The notes under the pieces: generated by a model
What the model was told of the DNA's origin: nothing
Databases searched by the model: none
The model's input: the letters and a program-made list of their open reading frames with translations, nothing else
Origin: Armigeres subalbatus
Lineage: Eukaryota; Arthropoda; Insecta; Diptera; Culicidae
Length of the DNA: 64,000 bases
Direction: 5' to 3'
NCBI RefSeq assembly: GCF_024139115.2
Contig: NC_085140.1
Coordinates: 50,865,907-50,929,906, forward strand
Position numbers and translations under genes: made by a program
Part shown: piece by piece, positions 56,901 through 64,000 of the stretch
Layout of the letters: each line of letters starts with the position of its first letter
How positions within the stretch are numbered: position 1 is the stretch's first letter

Positions 56901-57588
56901 AATAAATTAACAACTTGTGAGCAGAAAATTCCTTAAAACCATCATGGTTGGACTTGAGCTTACATCTTCCCTTCAATTAACAGTCACGATATATTTTACA
57001 ACACTCGATTGAGCTCAGCTCCTCTTACGTAAAGCTCGATAGATTGTTTTCCAAGTGTTGCATCTGTTTTGTCTTTGATGGGACGGTTCCGTTATTGCTT
57101 TTCACATGGATGCACGAAATACATAGCAGCGGAAAGAGCGAACCAGAAGCGTGCACATCGGCCTAGCTCCGCTTTTCTGGGCTTCTTGTCGGTTTTCGGA
57201 GGTGAGCGTGAATAATCTGCATAATTTATGCTGGCCCAAACTCAGCGCGAGACAGAGGTGATCGCGCGTCGTGCGCGTCAAATTGGATTCCATCCCATTT
57301 GCCGGTGTGGTGTGGAATAGGGCCATGAATGGGAGCACGTTGAAGACGCAATGGGTTTTGCATTTTTTAGGGTCGGTGATGGGATTTGATAAGGGGGGAT
57401 TCTCGAGCTGAATCATCGTTGAATAAACACGCTTTAGTGTTTTTCAACTATAGTCAATTGGATGTTGTTGAAATCTCATACTATATCATCAATTCTAAAA
57501 CAAAATGATAAGTTTTCATTCTGGAGATTTTTGCACTTGAAAGATTTATTTGCTTCAGATGGCCTTTTGTCTCCTTATGATTTTCGGA
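53930..57588. other. Unrecognised, low-repeat DNA
   Basis: The longest stretch without recognisable repeats. Several overlapping open frames of 60-129 codons exist. Two look somewhat more protein-like: 54250-54522 plus (contains VEEHWRRRRKLRRMEAIRKG) and 56547-56936 plus, but neither has a known motif or support from a splice pattern I can defend. It could be host intergenic or intron sequence. Confidence 0.3.
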
Positions 57589-57596
57589 ATTGTCTC

Positions 57597-58020
57597 CAAG
57601 GATGTTAACGATCATTCAATAATTTGCGTTCGATCATTTAGTATTTTGCCAATAACACATTCCAGAAGCTGAATTTCAAAATATGTTGTATGGCGGACTT
57701 CTAGTGCGAAGGTTTTTCTACAACTCTGTCTAATGGTTCGTTGTTTGAATTTCACTAGTAACGCAGTTATAGCTATAGTTTCAGTAACTTAGACTAAATG
57801 ATAACAAAATTCCAATCATTTAGTCTAAGTTACTGCAACTAGCGCTCTAACTCCGATATTAGTTGAATTCTAATAACGAACCATTAGGCAAAGTTGTAGA
57901 AAAACCTTCGCACTAGAAGTCCACCATACAACATATTATCAAATTCAGCTTCTGTAATGTGTTATTGACAAACTACTAAATGATCGAACGCAAATTACTG
58001 AATGATCGTTAACATCCTTG
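57597..58020. mobile_element. Palindromic hAT-type MITE, 424 bp
   Basis: The ends are CAAGGATGTTAACGATCATT and its complement, flanked by ATTGTCTC (57589-57596 and 58021-58028). The arms match nearly to the centre near 57815. The segment CCAATAACACATTCCAGAAG...TTGTATGGCGGACTTCTAG relates it to 7781-9596. Confidence 0.88.
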
Positions 58021-58028
58021 ATTGTCTC

Positions 58029-58725
58029 CTTTGTCCCCTTATGAAAATGCGAATGAGTTTCTCCTGCAAATTATGAATAAACTCCCGTAAGAATTTGGAT
58101 GAATTTCAAGTGAAAATTCTGTAAAATTTCATTGGAGATGCTGATAAATACCTCGTAAATTTTTGTATCAATTCGATGTAGTTCTACGGTAACAGCCAAT
58201 TCTCCAAATCAAATTAAAAAAAAAATCTTCGAATTTCCTTACGAAATATTTATAGTGACGGAAAAAATAAGGTTTCTTATCATAGCCAAAGTGAATCTTT
58301 AAGTACGTATTTCGAAGGTATGAAAACAATTTAAGAAAAAGATCCTACTGCGCCGAGCCCGGGTACAGACGTCAGAATTCGGTGGCTGATTATTTTTATC
58401 GCTGTTCGTCCGCTTTTTACAAAAGTTTTGGCTTAAGTGGTGTAATGTATTTCAGAAAAGATTTTGGGATTTTCAAAATTGTGCTATTGTTGAACAAAAC
58501 TTATGCATATTCGGAACCTTTTTCAATCAACTACTATAGCCCAAGTAACATTCATACAGCTCTTTGGCATTCAATGTTATTTATTATGGTTTTATTATGG
58601 CAATAGGCTTGCTCTCCAGTTTTGATAAAGTATTTACCACGCCTGAATTTTGATTTATCTTCAAGCTGTTGCCAGAACCTTTTGTGACAGGTTATTAATT
58701 CCAAATACTATGAAGATTTTAATAG
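58029..58725. other. Unrecognised spacer
   Basis: AT-rich; a partial MITE-like start CCCAAGTAACATTCATACAG at 58547 resembles 31299. Nothing else recognised. Confidence 0.35.
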
Positions 58726-60484
58726 CAGGGCTGGTAGCGACCAATGCCGCTCATAATAATGACTTTAGTGACCAAAGCTGACGAAAAAGGGACCAAATAG
58801 TGACTTACAGTTGCAGAGAAAGTGACCAAATAGTGACTTTCAATTTCAGTTGCAATTTCGATGAGACGAAATTGAGCGTTTTTTAATGTCGAGGAGAATA
58901 TTTTTTTTCGTAATTTATGGCGGAAACCATCTTTCACTCCACCACTCTCTCATAACGGACTCAGAAAGAAACGAAAATCGTGCACGCTAACTTTTGCCCT
59001 CTCTTTTATACCAAGAAATTTTACTAAATATCAGTCAAAAGAAGGACTACTAAAACTATGAGTCAAAACGATTGCGCCACTTTGAGTGAACGACACATGG
59101 TTATTTATTACTCATAAGACCTGTTTTTCTTCCCCGAAAAATGACTTGTAGGCAAAAATCTCGTGAGAATGAGTGAAAATTACGATCACTGGATTAGCTG
59201 AACTAAGTAGGTGTGAAAGATGCAGTTTGATTTGGTTTAGGGAGTTTTTGGAATTTATAGTTCGAAAGGAACATCAGTACGGATCGTTTTGGTAGAAAAC
59301 GAAACAAAAATTATGAAAACCGTCGGGCTTGTCTTCAAATTCAAAAGTTATCAAATTATAACGAATATAACAAAATCTAAAAAAATCACGCTTTGAATCT
59401 TTTACATTTATGCTATTTCAAATGTATAAATTATCATCAAATTTATTTTGAAAAATTCAAAATATTGATCTAAGGGAGGGAAAAACGGCTTTTATTTTCT
59501 CATGTTCTTACAGCAAAATTAATTTGAGGATCCCTTACATATTTAAAGTATCGCCTTTTAATTCGAGCAGTACAATGTTTTGATTTGAAAATAAATATTT
59601 TTATTTTACCAAAATATCACCGCTTTGTGATAAAACAATTTTCTGTTATAAAAAAAACTGATAAGCATGTTTGTTTTAGGTATGCACTAAATAACAAGCC
59701 TTGATAGTTGATGAACTATTGGTTTTCTTGAAGCACAAGGAAGAATATCTAAAATTGAAAAGATTATTCTGAACCGCCAATAGTGCAATTGATAGCGCAT
59801 GCAATCTTCAAAAATGGGGAAACTTTATCCCCTGTATATAATATCTATATCATTTCCCGTCAAAAACTGCATCTCGTTTTTTTTGTCACAATCGATTCTT
59901 AGGCTTATTTAAGGTCAACTATCTCTCTCTTTCGATTCGCTCTCAAGCCTCTAACTATTTGAAAAATCCAAAACAAAAGTTGAAAAAATGCTGCACGTGT
60001 GAACCGGTCTGACAAAATTCACCCGCTGTTCGTTCAAAATCGTGCGAATGTTAGCCAAATCTAAAAAAAACCCTTTTTGAATATTTTGTTTTTAATTTTA
60101 AAAATACTTAGAGGCTTAAAAAATATGGGTTAAGTTAACTTTAAATAAAATTAATAATCGATTGAGCAAATTAAATTTTGACAGGAAAGGCCAATCTTAC
60201 TGGTGAAATGCCAATATTAGAGTAGCGAGTTCAATGGCTGGCGAAGTTTCAGAGCGATCATTTTTCCAAGATCCGTAATTTCATTTCCGCTATGAACAAA
60301 GCATCATCCGACTTATACATAAAGCTTCATTCAAAAATAGTCAATAGTTTCAAAATAGTTAAAAATAGTGACTTTTTGCGAGAAAAAGTGACTTTAGTGA
60401 CTTGAGGTCGAAAAAAGAGACTTTTTAGTGACTTGCCCGAAAAAAGTGACCAAGTCACTAAAAAGTGACCCGCTACCAGGCCTG
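58726..60484. mobile_element. hAT-type element with AGTGACTTT subterminal repeats
   Basis: Inverted ends CAGGGCTGGTAGCG and CAGGCCTGGTAGCG (complement of 60471-60484), one mismatch. TAATAG borders both ends (58720-58725 and 60485-60490), shorter than the usual 8 bp. Both subterminal regions repeat AGTGAC(TTT)/GTGACCAAATAGTGACTT, likely transposase-binding repeats by analogy with other hATs. The interior is AT-rich with no transposase ORF. Confidence 0.78.
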
Positions 60485-60579
60485 TAATAGGAATTTATTA
60501 GGGCAGTCCATGCTTTGATTAAACCTGCCTGGGAAATACCATTAAAACTCCTTGATGTTTGTTTTATTTGTCGCGATGA

Positions 60580-61050
60580 AATACTTCTTAAAGTCGGTTT
60601 GTTACTAAAACCCAGATTAATCCACCTAGCGTTGCTGGTGCCTTTCTCGAATTTAGTTAAGACACCAACCTTATATGGGGTTTATATGGTCCGATGTACC
60701 ATTTTCTTCATAACTTTTAAACGCAATGACCGATCGTTATAAAATTCAATAGTGATCAACAAGGCTTTGTCCCCTGTCGAATGAAACTTGTTGCGAGAAA
60801 ATCGGTTAAGGACGAAAGTTGTCTAATGTTTTTTATAGCTTTTGTGCACACACATACACACACACACACACATACACACACACATACACACATACATATA
60901 CACGGACAGACAGACATGTGCTCAGCTCGTTGAGCTGAGTCGATTGGTATATAATACTATGGGTCTCAGAGGCTTCTATAAAAAGTTCGTTTTCGGAGTG
61001 AAATGATAGCCTTTCGGTACAACTTAATTTTACGAGAAAGGAAAAAAGTT
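60580..61050 (+). repeat. Family A, most complete single copy
   Basis: Runs from AACCCAGATTAATCCACCTA and GGTGCCTTTCTCG through CATAACTTTTAAACGCAATG, TGTCGAATGAAACTTGTTGC, a (CA)n tract (60845-60903), GCTCAGCTCGTTGAGCTGAG and TATAATACTATGGGTCTC to a terminal ACGAGAAAGGA. It shows the unit order that the scattered fragments follow. Confidence 0.75.
60845..60903. repeat. (CA)n microsatellite with TA interruptions
   Basis: Interrupted CACACATACA tract at the standard place in family A. Confidence 0.9.
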
Positions 61051-61405
61051 ACTTTCGGCTTTAGATTAGATCAATTGGCATTTGTGCTTGCTACATAAAG
61101 CGTCTTATAGAATACAAACTCTACAGCTCTGAAAAAAATCAGAACCAAAAAAGTGGGAAAATGAAGGCGAGTAGTAAGAGTTGAATCCTTCATTATTGGA
61201 GAAGAAATAGCTCTGAAGCATCACCACGCTGCTTGCTTACTCATAATTTATTGATAGTTCATGTTCAAATTATTGTAAAAGCAGTTTAAATGATGTAAAT
61301 GTATTCAATCATTATGGGCTCTCAAAAACAGTCCATTTTGCACCAACTGTGCGATAATTCATACCATTCTAGGCGCTTGAAATTTATAAAAATAGATTTG
61401 AAATT

Positions 61406-61691
61406 CTTCTTCTTATTGGCATTACATCCCCACACTGGGACAGAGCCGTCTCACAGCTTAGTGTTCATTAAGCACTATCACAGTTATTAACAGCGAGGTT
61501 TCTAAGCCAAGTTACCATTTTTGCATTCGTATATCATGAGGCTAACACGATGATACTTTTATGCCCAAGGAAGTCGAGACAATTTCCAATCCGAAAATTG
61601 CCTAGACCGGCACCGGGAATCGAACCCAGCCACCCTCAGCATGTTCTTGCTTTGTAGCCGCGCGTTTTACCGAACGGCTAAGGAGGGCCCT
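61406..61691 (-). mobile_element. Feilai-like SINE, second copy
   Basis: Complement of the 7060-7353 element: box B complement GGGAATCGAACCC, box A region complement ACCGAACGGCTAAGG, and CTTCTTCTTATTGG as the tail. A 13-bp duplication, TAGATTTGAAATT, flanks it (61393-61405 and 61692-61704). Confidence 0.85.
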
Positions 61692-61904
61692 TAGATTTGA
61701 AATTGAGGAGTTATTTTTCCACTTACCCTAGTGAAATGGAGTGGAAACCCCAAGTTATCTTGACCTTCAATTGTGATGACTAGTAATATATGATTGAAAT
61801 CAAGACGGTAATTGCTCTGAGTATCGTTTGTTAAATAATTTAATTGGATTAAAGGAATAGGTCCCCAAGTAATTCTTGTAATAGCTAGGGTAGGTCTGGT
61901 TTTG

Positions 61905-62255
61905 CCTTCTCGAACACTAAGTGTACGTAAAATCTGTATTTCGCCCCAAAGATGAACTTTTTTGAAGAAGAATGAGAGTTACAGTGTTATAAACTTATCG
62001 ACTCAGTATAACGGAATTGAGATGATGTCTGTTTGTGCGTGTTTGCATGTATGTGTGTGCGCGATACGCGTACAAAATTATCACCTATTTTCATGCACTT
62101 GTCCCTAACCGATTTGTTCGCAACAACTTGCATTCAACGGCAAAGCTTGTTATGAACATGAATGAATATGTAATATGGATCATATTCACTATCAGAGCTA
62201 TTTTTATCTTTCTCATACATTTTTATCGATTGGTGGATTAATCAGGCGTTTTCTT
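61905..62255. repeat. Family A copy, inverted and diverged
   Basis: TTATCGACTCAGTATAACGG, TG-rich tract (62030-62065), CCTAACCGATTTGTTCGCAA and GATTGGTGGATTAATCAGG are present in the order opposite to 60580-61050. Confidence 0.65.
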
Positions 62256-64000
62256 ATGTATATTAGTTCAAACACCACTGAAATCACAATGATATCAAAG
62301 AAGGAACATGTTACGATCCGCAGCTATCGAAATAAACCCTGGAGGGAAGGAAAAAAATGCGTGATTAGAACATTATCCACTTCCCCCGCGGTGTTTGATA
62401 CCAGGGGTATGTGTAAAATCTTTAAATTATTTGTTCTCATGATACAAACCACTACAAATTGAATGTGATAAGTTTAACTGTATTATAACGGTCACCTGTA
62501 GTTTAAATCACCGGAAAAAGGAACAATTTATGCAAGTAGGAATTGATTTTATGAATGCAAAAATTAACTGGCGAAACCTAAAATGACAGCTCCAGCGTAA
62601 ACTGTGTTAGTGTATGTATAACACAGATTTTAACATAGTATTAGTGTGAACATTAAAGTATATTTTTACACAATGTTATGGTGTGGTAAAAACAGTAAAG
62701 TCTGTACAGTTGAAATTTTTCGAGTTGATTTTTATGCTTACCCCCTTTTTCCACTTCCCCCAGTGTACCTTATCCTGACCAATTTTCAGCTTTATAAATC
62801 AACTTGATATCGAAATATTCATTTCCGAAATCACGAGGTGATAAACTTTAAAAAAATACAAGATAGAGGAAAAACACGCAATGTGAATAAATGGATGGCG
62901 AGAAATCATCTCGGATGCCATCGCCATATTTTTTTCAATACACATTAGGAGAGAATTTGAAACGAGATATCTATTAGTACTGCATTATATTTATTATTTT
63001 ATATGACATTTTGACATTTTTTTTTTATTTGCATGATTGAAGATAAATACGTAGAATATGTACTGCAAAGTATGTGGAGTGTATTTGAGTGATGCACGTG
63101 CATCATAATTGACTGTTTAGCGACATTTTTCATAACTCGGGGATTGTAGTTCAAACAAAATTGAAACAAACCCAAGAATGGTAATCAAACGATAATGTAA
63201 CTAATTGGCCAATTTCATAATACAAATTTAATAATAAATAATATTTGAAATTAACTATAGCGTCGGCCACGTCCTTACTAAAATTTGTGTTGATAAAAAT
63301 AACGTTTCTATTGTAGTCCATTGAAGTGCTGACTTCAATCTGACATCTCAAATATATTTTAGTCCTCCAAATATGTTTTTTTTATCATATTTCACTATGT
63401 AAATCAAATAGCGATCTAACAGATAGGGTAGTGAGATAATTTCCGTCGTAATAGGTAGTGCTTGGTTTTCAAAGCTAATTTATACGCTATCCCAACTACT
63501 TACTCTAACTAAGTTGCATGTAACACGTATTTTAGAGTTCCTAGTTTTCATTGTGTACTATTAGCGCATTGAACAAATCATAGTTTATTGAGAATCGGCA
63601 ATCAAAAACACCCTTCAAAATTTTTAAATTTGTCTTATGAAAATCTGTTTACGTCCATGAGAATTTTCATTCGTCCAGTCTAAAATTCGATGGATTGCTG
63701 TCAAATAAATCTGTTCGTATTGGTGTGCGATTTCTACAAGTACACAAAATTAGTTTTTTATGCGGTATCATACCGTGTTAAATAAAAATAACATAAATTC
63801 AATTAATATTGGCCTGTTCTGAATATGATATGTGTACATTGTGAAACATTGAATAGAATATGTGTATGGAGCATGTTAGCGGTTATCCAAGAAACACCTG
63901 AATTGGAGGCATTCAGATCTTAACGCGTAACCAATGATCTACAGACTTGTTTTGTAAATGTAATGTACCTATTGTGGTACAAAAAACAGAATCTGCATAT
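62256..64000. other. Unrecognised AT-rich DNA
   Basis: No coding, RNA or clear repeat feature recognised to the window end. Confidence 0.35.

Overview
This window looks like repeat-dense intergenic (or intronic) DNA from a mosquito, most likely an Aedes. That inference rests on two copies of a tRNA-derived SINE resembling the Aedes element Feilai, Jockey- and RTE-type non-LTR retrotransposon remains, many palindromic MITEs, and AT-rich low-complexity DNA. I found no convincing host protein-coding gene and no intact tRNA or rRNA gene. Almost everything recognisable is transposon, tandem repeat or coding relic.

Layout. 0.1-7.4 kb: a small palindrome; a palindromic element with tRNA-like arms (518-3111) split by a hAT-type element (801-2987), which itself carries a MITE (1473-2013); a 167-bp tandem array ending in a (CA)n tract; a truncated non-LTR element; a Feilai-like SINE. 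7.8-9.6 kb: a palindromic hAT MITE interrupted by a Harbinger-like element. 10-11.1 kb: a 12-bp-periodic array with two MITEs. 11.1-18.9 kb: a 7.8-kb foldback element with TTAA at both ends, whose arms contain arrays of a 152-bp satellite in opposite orientations. 18.9-23.5 kb: more 12-bp-periodic array, three Helitron-like elements and palindromes. 23.5-28 kb: mostly unrecognised DNA. 28.4-32.1 kb: a decayed transposon-like gene between inverted repeats, then 17-bp and GTGAGAA repeats. 32.6-36.6 kb: an 860-bp block between 25-bp direct repeats, then a hAT-type element holding a decayed coding segment. 38-44.9 kb: an RTE fragment, GGC-rich elements, and a long 12-bp-periodic array split by a hAT element loaded with a 23-bp minisatellite. 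45-46.1 kb: a GC-richer block with ~98-bp tandem repeats. 46.7-49.4 kb: a hAT-type element. 49.4-53.1 kb: a decayed Jockey element on the minus strand. 53.5-64 kb: a hairpin minisatellite, unrecognised DNA, a palindromic hAT MITE, another hAT-type element, repeat family A copies and a second Feilai-like SINE.

The strongest evidence is structural: matching target-site duplications and empty sites that can be inferred from sister repeat arms. These give a relative order of insertions. The mobile elements seen are defective or non-autonomous. All calls were made by eye, with no alignment or database search.
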